Positions 7,961 through 17,961 are shown, counted from the first letter of the stretch. The stretch: 34,378 nt of DNA from HGM04593 sp045588485 (GCA_045588485.1 JAZNEI010000083.1:1-34378); one strand, 5' to 3'. Notes: generated by a model not told the origin, from the letters alone. A program made the numbers and translations.

Positions 7961-10609
7961 TCAGTTTTGAATATTCAAAGCCTCGCACCCACGAATATCC
8001 TGCGTCTTATCATATATAAGCATATATATTCCAGCCTCGATGTAGGGACACAGAGAACTTACATCAATAGATATATTAGGATTATCGGCAATCTCGAAAT
8101 AATAGATATAAGGCGACAAAGTATCCTCAATCTTTCTGAGGTCGTTTGAACCCATAAGCAAGAAAGCAAGCGAAGGGCAGCGATATATACCGATAGGCCA
8201 CTCGCGCAGACAGCGATTACCATCGGCATCACGCTGATGGCGTATTATGAAACGTTGAAGAGTGCTTATACTCAGAGGAGCAGTAGGGAAACGTTCGAAT
8301 CTGTTATAGCTGAGGTCGATACCCGTAAGATAGGGCAGACGAACAGCATAGAAATCGTCCGAGAGTTCCGACAGATGATTATAGCTGAGGTCGATAGCCT
8401 CGAGCATATAGGCATTTTCACCCTTCATAGAGCCATCGGGAATTTTTTTCATCCCGTTACCGGCAAGAATCAGAAAGGTCAAAGGCGAATTCTTCTTGAA
8501 TAGTATTCCCGGGAAAACCTCGAGGCGGTTGTTCGATAGGTTAACCTCAGAGACATTGACACCACGGAAGTTATCGCCATTCTCAAATCCCTCGATATGA
8601 TTATATGAAAAATCAATAGACGGAATCACATACACCGACTTTGCATTGAATATATCGGGGAAGAGTTTCAAACGATTATTGCTGCATGTAAAGCTCTCGA
8701 GCTGCGAATATCCGCAGAAGTATCCATCCTCGGTGCTTGGAATCTCGGTAATCTTATTGTTATCAAGATATATCTTTGCAAGCTGTATATCCTTTCCAAA
8801 GGGGTGGAGTTTCTCAATCTGATTGCTTGCACAGTCGAGCATACCCAGTTTGACCATCTTTTTCAGTCTCTCGTGCGAGGGGAACTCAACAAGATTATTG
8901 TATCCCATATACAGAATCTGCAATGTTGCACAGGGTGCGCCATCAATTATCGCCTCCCAGTCGGCCTTTAGCTGCTCGCCCGATATACCTTTGTTGCAGG
9001 CTACATTCAGCTGTATAAGTTCGGGAAGTGCCGCAAGCATCTCAATAGGGAGCGCTGTCAGATTACGACAGTTATAAATCTCAAGGTCGGTAAGTGAAGT
9101 CATATTGCTCCACGAAAGAGTATCTCTCTCTTCATAGAAAGGCGACTCAGGCTGAATATCCCTGAAAAACTCCTCGTAAGTAATAGGAGAATTTGCTATG
9201 TAGAACTGCTCTAAATTACTAAGGCGCATCATCGCGCGAGAGATACCTGTGATACCGTTTGTCAGGTCGCCAAACTGAATATGTTTCAAGGAGATTCCCT
9301 TTACAATAGGCTCGGCCGAAGCATCTGCCTCGATAGTCTTTATCCAATCGGCCGACAATCCCAAGCGAAAATCACGCTCAAGAAACAGTTTCTCATAATC
9401 GTAGCGCATAGCAATCTTCTGCTCCTCGCTCATTGTAGGCGAGACATTCTCGAAAAGGTGGCCACCCACAATATCCGAATGGGTACCAAGCGAGAATATC
9501 GCAAGTTCGGTAAGTTGTCCGATGGCATCGGGTACAACACCCTTTGCGCCCATTCCCGACAGAGATATTGTGGCAACACGTCCATTGGCATGCAGTTGCA
9601 CGCCCGGCTGATAACCCCACATATCAATATCACAGTTGAAGTTCCAGTTACTTCCGGGATTAAGTTCCTGTCCTGCATAGCTCCAATTAGGTCCATCAAG
9701 CGCCTCCCAAATATCACGTAAAGCAATATAATCTTTCAGATACTCGGCACTCTCACTCACACTCACAGGCACCTCGACATCCTTGGTCTCGACATTATCG
9801 CAAACCACAAACTCGGTGGGCGCATCTACAGTAGCCACCTCAAGAACCGTTTTTCCTTTCTTATCGGAATAAGTTACATAGCTGCTGACCTCGTATGTAC
9901 CGGCCTTAAGCCATACAAGAGTATCACATACTCCATACGCCGTCAATGCATTCTTTCCCGGGTAAAGCGACTCGTCGGCCGACCCCTCACGGAAATCCTC
10001 GGTATAAGTAACGGGGACCCTCTTTATAGATGTAACCTCCTTGGTAAAAGTGTTCTTAATATTAATATCAACCACTCGTATATTGGCAAATGGGTAGGCT
10101 TCGTATTCCGATGCACGAGTCTCAGGCAGTCTCTTTACCAATCGGAATGATGCCATACCACGTGCAATTACATCTACCGGAATACTCTTTACTGTAAGCC
10201 CACCGGCCTCGACAACAAAAACATTGTCCTCGACCACACCCGAGAGAAGCACCTCATCGAGTTTGTCGTACACATAGTATCCGATAATGGTATATTCACC
10301 TGCCATAAGCTCTATTTTCTCGCTACGCAGACCAAACTCGGCATTCTCGACATTATAAGCCGAAAGAACCAAAGTCTGAGAGATTGTAGAGCCACCATAC
10401 TGCATCACCACCTTTACTTTATGCGCATCGGCAAGTTTATCCAAATAGTTTGCCGCACGGCTGTAAGAAGCCTCTTTAACCAATTTGAACTGCGCATAGC
10501 CATACTGCTGCAAAGGAGCCTTATCATCATCCTCCGAGCAACCCGACAGCCCTATCATCAATAGAGCTGCGAGCATATACATATATATTCTAAATTGCTT
10601 CATCGTCAT
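7961..10609 (-). CDS. DUF4458-like / LRR surface lipoprotein (882 aa)
   Basis: The lipoprotein signal ends IGLSG|CSEDDDK (Cys24). Residues 34-145 match what I recall of the Bacteroides DUF4458 domain (YGYAQFKLVKEASYSRA). A second domain (about 150-285) begins with a similar pattern, MASFRLVKRLPETRA, suggesting tandem copies. An LRR N-cap follows (about 294-350: IWEALDGPNWS, GRVATISLSGMGAKG), then irregular LRRs to about 870, for example LPYLTGIDLSYNRFERFP. The architecture is that of a surface binding protein with an extended LRR solenoid. It lies between the 634-aa and 570-aa lipoproteins with gaps of 15 and 18 nt. DUF numbering is from memory; the LRR call is directly visible. Confidence 0.85.
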   Translation of the reverse strand: MTMKQFRIYMYMLAALLMIGLSGCSEDDDKAPLQQYGYAQFKLVKEASYSRAANYLDKLADAHKVKVVMQYGGSTISQTLVLSAYNVENAEFGLRSEKIELMAGEYTIIGYYVYDKLDEVLLSGVVEDNVFVVEAGGLTVKSIPVDVIARGMASFRLVKRLPETRASEYEAYPFANIRVVDINIKNTFTKEVTSIKRVPVTYTEDFREGSADESLYPGKNALTAYGVCDTLVWLKAGTYEVSSYVTYSDKKGKTVLEVATVDAPTEFVVCDNVETKDVEVPVSVSESAEYLKDYIALRDIWEALDGPNWSYAGQELNPGSNWNFNCDIDMWGYQPGVQLHANGRVATISLSGMGAKGVVPDAIGQLTELAIFSLGTHSDIVGGHLFENVSPTMSEEQKIAMRYDYEKLFLERDFRLGLSADWIKTIEADASAEPIVKGISLKHIQFGDLTNGITGISRAMMRLSNLEQFYIANSPITYEEFFRDIQPESPFYEERDTLSWSNMTSLTDLEIYNCRNLTALPIEMLAALPELIQLNVACNKGISGEQLKADWEAIIDGAPCATLQILYMGYNNLVEFPSHERLKKMVKLGMLDCASNQIEKLHPFGKDIQLAKIYLDNNKITEIPSTEDGYFCGYSQLESFTCSNNRLKLFPDIFNAKSVYVIPSIDFSYNHIEGFENGDNFRGVNVSEVNLSNNRLEVFPGILFKKNSPLTFLILAGNGMKKIPDGSMKGENAYMLEAIDLSYNHLSELSDDFYAVRLPYLTGIDLSYNRFERFPTAPLSISTLQRFIIRHQRDADGNRCLREWPIGIYRCPSLAFLLMGSNDLRKIEDTLSPYIYYFEIADNPNISIDVSSLCPYIEAGIYMLIYDKTQDIRGCEALNIQN

Positions 10610-10624
10610 AGATTATTTCCCGTT

Positions 10625-12529
10625 TCAACTCTGTGGTCCTATTACCAACGCCTTTATAGCCTTACCGTCGGGTGCAAAGAATACAGCTATATAAAGACTC
10701 TTCTTAACCTTGAGGTTGGCATAATACTCGTCCTTATCGTTCATTGCCACCTCGTAACTTACATCCTTAAAAGGAATATCGTTACCCTCGGTATCGACAA
10801 TCTTGATAGCCTTCTCGCTCCATCCCTCCCATTCATTCTCGGCAAGATGGGGGAACACCTGCAATACACGACCTACGCGCGACTCTACCCTGTAAATCTC
10901 TTTTGTTCCGTAGCGCTCTATTATCGATGCGGCAAGCTCCATATCAGTTTCAAGGGCACAAGGTACACTGTTGAGCATCATATACAAGATATCGAATCCT
11001 GTTCCGGGGTCCAATGTTATACCCGACCTTACAACAAGCGCCTTAAGATATTCGCCATTGACACCACGCAATATAACAATTATAGGTTTAGAGAGACTCT
11101 TAACCGAAATATACATATTGTCGCTTGCATCCATTCCAGCTTCGAAGCTCACCTCGCTATGAGGTATAACATTGCCATCGGTGTCTATTATCAGTGTGGC
11201 ATCCTCGCTCCATCCCTCCCAATGGCGCTCACCCAGATGGGGGAATATCTGAATATAGTTGCCGGCATCGGTCGATACAGCATAGACCTTATCGAGTGAA
11301 TATTTTTCATCGAGCATCGACAGCACCGCCTGGTCGCTCTCTTCGAAACAGTCAAGCTCTGTTGTCATACCTTGCATTACTGTAAAGCCTTTGGTAAGGT
11401 CGATATAATCACTTACCTGAGTAACCTCTATCATCACATTGTTATATACCGAGTCGATGAAAGAGACATCTTGCAACGACTCGTAAAGAGCCATTATGCT
11501 GTCGTATGTCGCAGCAGGCAGGGCAACTACATAGCCCTTACGTTCGCCCTCGGTCTCGGCAGGGAAAGGCTCTCCACTGATGCTGACCTTTGAAGCATCC
11601 TCGCTGTCTACAACTACCTTCAACCAGCTCTCTTGCTGCCCCATTAGTTCAATAACATTATCCTCGCCCTCGTTAAAGCAAAGATAGCGGCAATCATAAT
11701 TAAGAGTTGTTACCTTATAAGGCACTGCACCTTTATACAGAACCGAGTCGCCACTCATCGTGTTCAACACCGAGAAAAGTGTACCATCGGCCGACAGGTT
11801 CCATCCCCAAGGATTCTCTCCATCTATTTTTATTCTCTTGGGGTCCATTCCTGTGTAAGAGATAAGATAGCTGAACTTTGCTGTCCCATCGTTGTTCAGG
11901 AAGTTAATAACATCGCGACAGGGGATTGCCTCGAACTCATCGGCAACGGTTACGCGGAATTTACGACGGTAGGCATTCTCCTCATCGGTAGTTACTGTAA
12001 ATTCATCTACCCACAGTGGTTTCTCCGATACTCCAAAGTCGAAATTAGCCTCTACCACAAACTCAAGCTCACCTTTTGACGAGACTGTTATTGCGTCACA
12101 CACCTCGCCATCGGCACCCACCACACGCAGAGTATAGTCCATAGGGGTACGACAAACCGTCGCTATCGTCTCCTTGTTACCACGACGCATCATTGTAAGC
12201 TTTGCCACAGTCGGGGTGAACTGTTGCGCCTCGTCACCAATCTTTATATAGACGGTTGCCTCGCCCGAACCACCTGCAATATCATTTGCAAATGTAGTTC
12301 CATCGACCGAGAGTGTACACCAGATGGCATCCGATGCAATACTCCATGCCGAAGCCGAGCTGAACTCGATTTTCTCGAGCGCCCCTGCAATACACTGCAG
12401 TTCTAACGGTTTTTCGAATATGGGTGCCAGAGGCTCCATCGCCTCTTTATCATCGTCCGAACAGGCTGCAACAGCAAAAAGAGCAGCCATCGTCAGAGAT
12501 AAAAGCATCCATTGTGAAATCTTTCTCAT
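10625..12529 (-). CDS. Surface lipoprotein with duplicated C-terminal module (634 aa)
   Basis: The lipoprotein signal ends FAVAA|CSDDDKEA (Cys23), acidic after the Cys. The N-terminal part (about 35-125) is BACON-like, with a SAWSIASDAIWCTLS segment. Residues 130-370 are beta-rich without a family I can name with certainty; DUF5003 is a possibility. The C-terminal part consists of two related modules (about 410-500 and 540-630). Each contains the motif I/V-FPHL-x-E-x2-WEGWSE, at 428-442 and 558-572, a spacing of 130 residues. Position in the operon, directly after SusC, SusD and the DUF4843-like gene, matches accessory lipoproteins that co-purify with peptide-loaded SusCD in Bacteroides. A substrate-binding or lid-accessory role is inferred. 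Confidence 0.8.
   Translation of the reverse strand: MRKISQWMLLSLTMAALFAVAACSDDDKEAMEPLAPIFEKPLELQCIAGALEKIEFSSASAWSIASDAIWCTLSVDGTTFANDIAGGSGEATVYIKIGDEAQQFTPTVAKLTMMRRGNKETIATVCRTPMDYTLRVVGADGEVCDAITVSSKGELEFVVEANFDFGVSEKPLWVDEFTVTTDEENAYRRKFRVTVADEFEAIPCRDVINFLNNDGTAKFSYLISYTGMDPKRIKIDGENPWGWNLSADGTLFSVLNTMSGDSVLYKGAVPYKVTTLNYDCRYLCFNEGEDNVIELMGQQESWLKVVVDSEDASKVSISGEPFPAETEGERKGYVVALPAATYDSIMALYESLQDVSFIDSVYNNVMIEVTQVSDYIDLTKGFTVMQGMTTELDCFEESDQAVLSMLDEKYSLDKVYAVSTDAGNYIQIFPHLGERHWEGWSEDATLIIDTDGNVIPHSEVSFEAGMDASDNMYISVKSLSKPIIVILRGVNGEYLKALVVRSGITLDPGTGFDILYMMLNSVPCALETDMELAASIIERYGTKEIYRVESRVGRVLQVFPHLAENEWEGWSEKAIKIVDTEGNDIPFKDVSYEVAMNDKDEYYANLKVKKSLYIAVFFAPDGKAIKALVIGPQS
10640..10912 (-). 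repeat. Second copy of the FPHL..WEGWSE module
   Basis: Residues about 540-630 of the 634-aa lipoprotein. It shares the VFPHLAENEWEGWSE core and the following hydrophobic-DT-x-G-N-x-IP pattern with the copy at 11030-11302. The DNA is also visibly similar around the WEGWSE codons. Confidence 0.7.
11030..11302 (-). repeat. First copy of the FPHL..WEGWSE module
   Basis: Residues about 410-500 of the 634-aa lipoprotein, with IFPHLGERHWEGWSE followed by TLIIDTDGNVIP. It aligns without large gaps to the copy at 10640-10912. Confidence 0.7.
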
Positions 12530-12559
12530 ATACTACTTTATATAATCATCAAACAATAA

Positions 12560-13456
12560 TCAATAGCCCTGCTCCATAAGTAAAGCAGCCTCATCATCAC
12601 TAATCCACTCTACCGCATTAATGAATGTACCTACCACGTTACTACCCTCGGCCATTCCAGGCACATAAAGAGTCATATATTGGAAAATAAACTTCTCGCA
12701 GCTGCTGTAGTACGATGTATATTCGGGAGCATTACGTGCCATAATATAACCATCGCCATAGATTGTACCGAAAGCCTCGGCGGTAGATGCAAACTTCTGC
12801 GCCTCCATTTCTATAAGCGGATTAAGAATATCATCGGTATCAAACTCTATCCTAAGGTCGTAGCCGTCGTAAAAATAATTACGCATAATTATTGTATTCT
12901 CACGCTCGGTGTCAACCTCACTGCGTATGAGTCGCATATCTACATTCGTCATATAATTCATAATGTAGGTCGATGTCACCACACAATAACCTGTAAATGC
13001 ATTAATATCGAAAGGACACGCCTTGCGCAACTCAACCTGCGCACGTGAACCATATAGTTCCCATTCGTTTTTTTCATCCACAAGCAAATTGAGTGTAACT
13101 CCTAACGAATCGTAAACATCAATATTCTCATGGAATCCACGCATGCGCAGTTTTCCAACAAGCTCACCCGCCTTTATCGTTACAGTATTCTGCTCCAGAG
13201 AGAAGTGACGGCCCTCAATGGCATTTGTCTCCTGTTCTATTACCTCTACAGCCAATGTGCGGTCGTAGTCGCAGGCCGTTGTAGCAGCAATTGGAATCTC
13301 GAAATAATCTTCACTATTCTGTACAGGGAATATATACATTGTGTCCGAGAACATAACATAGTCGGGACCGCTATATGTCGTATATTCCGAGTCGCAAGCT
13401 GCCGCCGAGACAATAAGCGCTATAGCAGCACACACATTCATTATAATCTTTTTCAT
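12560..13456 (-). CDS. DUF4843-like lipoprotein linked to SusCD
   Basis: This encodes 298 residues with a lipoprotein signal ending VSAAA|CDSEYTTY (Cys21). The mature start (SEYTTYSGPDYVMFSDT) and a following Ig-like beta domain with EGRHFSLEQNTVTIKAGE resemble the DUF4843 family. That family is found almost only in SusCD operons of Bacteroidetes. The second half (about 150-290) is another beta-rich domain. Unlike four of its operon partners, it lacks a run of Asp/Glu right after Cys-Ser, though D22 and E24 are acidic. It starts 24 nt after the susD stop. It probably forms part of the surface SusCD complex; the substrate is unknown. Confidence 0.78.
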   Translation of the reverse strand: MKKIIMNVCAAIALIVSAAACDSEYTTYSGPDYVMFSDTMYIFPVQNSEDYFEIPIAATTACDYDRTLAVEVIEQETNAIEGRHFSLEQNTVTIKAGELVGKLRMRGFHENIDVYDSLGVTLNLLVDEKNEWELYGSRAQVELRKACPFDINAFTGYCVVTSTYIMNYMTNVDMRLIRSEVDTERENTIIMRNYFYDGYDLRIEFDTDDILNPLIEMEAQKFASTAEAFGTIYGDGYIMARNAPEYTSYYSSCEKFIFQYMTLYVPGMAEGSNVVGTFINAVEWISDDEAALLMEQGY

Positions 13457-13480
13457 AATAGTGCTATTTTTATTCGGAAT

Positions 13481-15016
13481 TTATTTGTTACTCTCGTTAG
13501 GCTCGATATCGGCATCGGGCGATTCGAGTTCGTGCTGAGGAATAGGCCATACAAAAAGTGGGTTATCGGCATCAATCTTAAGGCTGCTGCCATTCGAGAG
13601 CGACTGACTCTGCGGTGTACGCTCGAATCCCTTACCCCAACGCTTAAGGTCGGTAAGGCGGAAGCCCTCCATATATAACTCCTTTACACGCTCCTCTTCA
13701 ATTACATCCATTGCCGTAGCAGCATTCATCACAGGCGAGCCGCCATAATTCAAGTAACGGGCAGCACGCAATTTCGAGATATCCTTTGATGCCATTGAAT
13801 AGTTGGGTGTCTCAAGATTACAATAGGCCTCGGCACGAATGAGATACTGCTCCGAGAGGCGCAGCACCTTAGGCATGGAGACATTCAACAACTGTGCCTG
13901 CGAGTAAAGATCGCTGTTTCCCCAGTATTTTATCAGCAGAGGCCATGCAAGTCCGTGACTGTATCCGGTCGGCATATTCTGAAAAAAGCTCTGAGCACGA
14001 AGGTCATTACTGTCGTACCAGTTTAATACCCACTGCGCAGGAACATAATCGGGCTTGAAAGAGGAATAGTCGTAATTAAAGAAGACTGTTCCAAGCGCTC
14101 CGCCATAATTTGTACTTGTGAATCCAACCTTCCAGATAACCTCGGTAGAGTTATCACTCGTCCACATATAGTCGTAGTAACTCTGTGTCGAGTTGTATGC
14201 AAGCAAAGCACTCGAAAGAGCATAATATCCGCTGTCGATGACCTTTGAAGAATACTTCACAGCCTCGTCATAGTCTCTCATATAAAGAGCCACACGCGCA
14301 CGCAGGGCATATACTGTATACTCGTTGAAATATGTGGTATTATAGAGAGGACCAAAATATGTCGGGTCGTAATCCTCCTCGAGTTTAAGAAGTTCGGCTG
14401 CACGGTCGAGGTCCTTAAGCACCAAGCGATAAGAGTCGTAAAGCGAGGAGCGTTTAATCTCGGGAAGCTCGTAATAATGCTCTGTGAGCACAACACCCGG
14501 TAGACTCTTAGCATCCTCGTCACTCTTATAATCCTTACAATATAGCTTTATAAGTTCCGAGTAGGCCAATGCCCTTGCAAAATAGGCCTCGCCACAAAAT
14601 TGGTCGAGACGGTCGAGCTGTTCGTCGTCTGTAATTGTTGTTCTTATCTTTGCCGCATTGTCGAGCAGAAAGTTACTGCGCCCTATCACGTCGTACAAAG
14701 CACCATAGACAGCCTCAACCTGCGAATTGGTAGCAAGAATCTCCCAACGCCAAATATCACCGTATGTATTTGTATAGCCATTAACCGCATATACAAAATC
14801 GGCCTGAATATCGGGTAGCAGAGTCAGATAACCACTGTATAAGGCAGGGCTTAAAAATGCCGAATAGATACCCATCACAGCCTGGTCGGCCTCATCGACA
14901 GTGGTGATTGCCTCGTTCTCGAGAACAGCATCCTCGGGGTATTTATCGAGACACGATGCGACACACACACAGGTCGCAAGTATCAATATATAATTCTTTA
15001 TTCTCATCATAGCCAA
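13481..15016 (-). CDS. SusD/RagB-family outer-membrane lipoprotein
   Basis: This encodes 511 residues with a lipoprotein signal ending CVCVAS|CLDKYPEDA (Cys22), the typical SusD start. It is TPR-helix rich, with the family landmarks EAYFARALAYSELIKLYCKD near 140 and SEQYLIRAEAYCNLE plus an EERVKELYMEGFRLTDLKRWG C-terminal block. SusD proteins are hinged lids on SusC porins that capture ligand at the surface. The gene starts 5 nt after susC ends, so the two are co-expressed. A start at the second internal Met (codon 4) is also possible. With the S8 protease and LRR partners, a RagB-like peptide-binding role is more likely than glycan binding, but this is inference. Confidence 0.95.
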   Translation of the reverse strand: MAMMRIKNYILILATCVCVASCLDKYPEDAVLENEAITTVDEADQAVMGIYSAFLSPALYSGYLTLLPDIQADFVYAVNGYTNTYGDIWRWEILATNSQVEAVYGALYDVIGRSNFLLDNAAKIRTTITDDEQLDRLDQFCGEAYFARALAYSELIKLYCKDYKSDEDAKSLPGVVLTEHYYELPEIKRSSLYDSYRLVLKDLDRAAELLKLEEDYDPTYFGPLYNTTYFNEYTVYALRARVALYMRDYDEAVKYSSKVIDSGYYALSSALLAYNSTQSYYDYMWTSDNSTEVIWKVGFTSTNYGGALGTVFFNYDYSSFKPDYVPAQWVLNWYDSNDLRAQSFFQNMPTGYSHGLAWPLLIKYWGNSDLYSQAQLLNVSMPKVLRLSEQYLIRAEAYCNLETPNYSMASKDISKLRAARYLNYGGSPVMNAATAMDVIEEERVKELYMEGFRLTDLKRWGKGFERTPQSQSLSNGSSLKIDADNPLFVWPIPQHELESPDADIEPNESNK

Positions 15017-15021
15017 ATATT

Positions 15022-17961
15022 TTAGAATGTAAGCTCAATTCCGCAGGTATACTGGCGCGACATTGGATACTGCGCCTTATATACATTGCTCGACGACTCG
15101 GGGTCTATTCCACTGAATTTTGTCCAGGTGAACAGATTCTGTGCCTGCACATACACACGAGCTTTGCTGAGTATTCTGCTCTTGGCAAGCAACTCACCGG
15201 GAAGCGCATAACTGAGCATTATATTTTTCAGGCGCAGAAACGATGCATCCTCAAGAAAACGGCTATCCATCTGAGGAGTTACGCCGTAACGTGGAATATC
15301 GGTAATATCTCCGGGCTGTTTCCAACGGTCGTAAAGCATACGCTTCGACTGGTTATATGCAGTATAAAGTCCGTTACTCTCCTCGAAGAAACGGTCGTTG
15401 TTAAACATCCATCTGTCGGCCACCCAACTGAAGTGAGCATTCAAACTGAATCCCATCCACGAGAGGGTCGTTCCGAATCCACCCTGCCAGGGAGCAATGT
15501 AGTTCTTATTGAGCATCACCTTATCGCCCTCGCTGAATACGTTTGTAATCTCACCGTCCTTAGTGTACCATAAAGCATCACCGTTTGCAGGGTTGACACC
15601 GGCGTAACGGTTTATATAGAACTGTCCCACCGACTCGCCTACAACCAATTTTGTCGAAGTGTTCGATATCTCATACTCATCGAGTCCATTGTAAAGTTCG
15701 GTAATCTCATTCTTGTTGTACGAAGCATTGGCATTTACGTTCCAGACAAAATCGCGGGTACGGATAATATCGGCATTCAGAGAAATCTCGATACCTCGGT
15801 TGACCATCTCGCCAACATTATCCCATCGTGTACCGAATCCATTGTTCACGTATGACTGAGGAACAAGCATAAGCATATTTGTTGTCTGCTTGTGATACAG
15901 CTCTACATCAAGATTCACACGATTGAAGAACCCTAAATGAAGTGCCAGATTGTTCGACCACAGTTGCTCCCATCCGAGCTTGTCGTTACCCTGACTGATA
16001 GCAGCTATACCGGCATTACCCATATAGTTTGCACCACTGCCGACAAGTGCCAGATGGTCGTAGTCGGGAATAGAAGAGTTACCCGAGGTACCTGTACTCA
16101 GCGCAATCTGTGCATTTGTGAGCCAACCGCTTACACCCTGCATAAAACGCTCTTTTCTAAGGTTCCACATTAATCCCAATGACCAGAATGTGGCCCAACG
16201 TCCATGCTTACCGAAACGCGACGAAGCATCGGTGCGCAACGAGAAATCGGCATAATACTTTTCGTTGTAATTATACTCTCCGCGTCCAAAGAATGAAAGG
16301 AATGAATGGCTCGAAAAAGAGTTTGCCCACGATACAGCCCTTGTTCCCGACACAAGCGATGTAAAAGCATCATTGTTCTGTCCGCGTGTGATTACCTGAA
16401 AACTCTCGGAACGGTAGTCGACACCCTCCTGACCAAGCATAAAATTCAGCGAGTGACGACGGGCTATCTTCATATTATAGTTTGCCGTATTGGTGATTGT
16501 AAGATTAACCGCATCGAATGAACTGCGTCCGGCAGCACCCACACCATTATTCCCGATGAAACTCGGATAAGACTTCATATCGGCTGTAGAGTGTGTATAG
16601 TCGATACCCAAACGCGAACTTATCGTAAGATTTTTAATAGGTGTAAACTCGGCATATACAACAGCAAGAGCCTTATATTTCTTATTTGTCACAGGATTGT
16701 TATTCATCCACTCGATGGGGTTATGTGAAGTTCCCACCCAACTCCCATCCGAGGACGAAGCTACCGAGCCATCCTCGCGGTAGGGATTCCAATAAGGAAG
16801 CATAAAGCGGCATGCCGAGATGGGACTGCTTAGTGAATACTCACCCTCATCGGCCTGCTGCACCTCCTCGTATGTAAGCATCAGATTAGTCCCCACCTTC
16901 AGCCAATCGGCAGTCTTGACATCACTGTTTGCACGCATATTATAGCGTTTGAATGTAGAGCCTTGCGCAATACCATCCTGGTCGAAAAAACCTCCCGAGA
17001 CAAAATAGTTGAGCTTTTCCGAGGCGTAGTTTACCGAGAGGTCGTAGCTTTGCAAACGTGCGCGGTCGTTGAATACAGTCTTTAGCCAGTTGACATCGGT
17101 AAGGCGAAGAACATCATAATCCTGGCCATCGTCAAGGCCGAGTTCCTGCTCAAAGAGGATACGCTCCTCGGTGTTCATAAGATTCCAGTTTCCGTGTGCC
17201 AACTGCGAATAACCCTGCTGGGTACGGAACGTAACATCCACCCTATCGGTCGATGTTCCACGTTTCGTGGTTATTACCACAACACCATTTGCAGCACGCG
17301 CACCATAGATAGATGTCGACGAAGCATCTTTGAGGACATTTATCGACTCTATATCATTGGGGCTTATCGCATTGAAGTCGGAACTTGTGATAGGCACACC
17401 ATCGAGAATAAAGAGAGGCGCAGTACCCGAGTTTATCGAGTTTGTACCACGAATCTGAAATACAGCCGGCTTGCTTGGCTCACCCGAGTTTGCAATGACC
17501 GTCATACCCGAAGTCAATCCCTGCAGCGCCTGGTCGAATCCCACAGTGGGCACACTCTCAATCTTATCAGCCTTTACCGTAGATACCGAACCCGAAATTG
17601 TACCTTTTTTACGCACACCGTATGCCAGCACCACCAACTCCTCGACCTCAATCGCCTCGGGTTCCATTGTCACATTAAGATTGTGGTTAGCCCCTTTTAC
17701 CTTAATACGCTTAGTCACATATCCCATATAGGTAAATACAAGCGTTGCTTCACCCTGCGACTTAATCTCGATAGAGTAGCGGCCGTCAATATCAGTAGGG
17801 ACACCGTTAGAGGTACCCTCCTGCATTACTCCAACGCCCACAAGAGGCTCATTGTCCTCGCCCGATACTACACGACCACGCACAAGATAACTCTGTGCAA
17901 ACAGAGTCTGCATAGTCACAGCACCAAGCAAGACAAATAAAAGAAACACTCTTTTTTTCAT
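15022..17961 (-). CDS. SusC/RagA TonB-dependent outer-membrane importer
   Basis: This encodes 979 residues. A signal peptide (1-23, ending LFAQ) precedes a carboxypeptidase-regulatory-like domain (about 26-100), a TonB-box region (EELVVLAYGVRKKG, 107-120), the plug (about 118-235) with the SusC signature LKDASSTSIYGARAANGVVV, and a beta-barrel ending in an aromatic residue (IELTF). It is somewhat shorter than many SusC proteins but appears complete. It forms the energised pore of the SusCD complex and imports ligand delivered by SusD. It is the first gene of the nine-gene operon, with a candidate promoter about 106 nt upstream. No ECF sigma, anti-sigma or hybrid two-component regulator lies beside it. 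Confidence 0.96.
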   Translation of the reverse strand: MKKRVFLLFVLLGAVTMQTLFAQSYLVRGRVVSGEDNEPLVGVGVMQEGTSNGVPTDIDGRYSIEIKSQGEATLVFTYMGYVTKRIKVKGANHNLNVTMEPEAIEVEELVVLAYGVRKKGTISGSVSTVKADKIESVPTVGFDQALQGLTSGMTVIANSGEPSKPAVFQIRGTNSINSGTAPLFILDGVPITSSDFNAISPNDIESINVLKDASSTSIYGARAANGVVVITTKRGTSTDRVDVTFRTQQGYSQLAHGNWNLMNTEERILFEQELGLDDGQDYDVLRLTDVNWLKTVFNDRARLQSYDLSVNYASEKLNYFVSGGFFDQDGIAQGSTFKRYNMRANSDVKTADWLKVGTNLMLTYEEVQQADEGEYSLSSPISACRFMLPYWNPYREDGSVASSSDGSWVGTSHNPIEWMNNNPVTNKKYKALAVVYAEFTPIKNLTISSRLGIDYTHSTADMKSYPSFIGNNGVGAAGRSSFDAVNLTITNTANYNMKIARRHSLNFMLGQEGVDYRSESFQVITRGQNNDAFTSLVSGTRAVSWANSFSSHSFLSFFGRGEYNYNEKYYADFSLRTDASSRFGKHGRWATFWSLGLMWNLRKERFMQGVSGWLTNAQIALSTGTSGNSSIPDYDHLALVGSGANYMGNAGIAAISQGNDKLGWEQLWSNNLALHLGFFNRVNLDVELYHKQTTNMLMLVPQSYVNNGFGTRWDNVGEMVNRGIEISLNADIIRTRDFVWNVNANASYNKNEITELYNGLDEYEISNTSTKLVVGESVGQFYINRYAGVNPANGDALWYTKDGEITNVFSEGDKVMLNKNYIAPWQGGFGTTLSWMGFSLNAHFSWVADRWMFNNDRFFEESNGLYTAYNQSKRMLYDRWKQPGDITDIPRYGVTPQMDSRFLEDASFLRLKNIMLSYALPGELLAKSRILSKARVYVQAQNLFTWTKFSGIDPESSSNVYKAQYPMSRQYTCGIELTF

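Noticed and set aside
10595..11299. 234-residue plus-strand open frame opposite the 634-aa lipoprotein
   Set aside because: It is antisense to a well-supported operon member and shows no signal peptide or family motif of its own.
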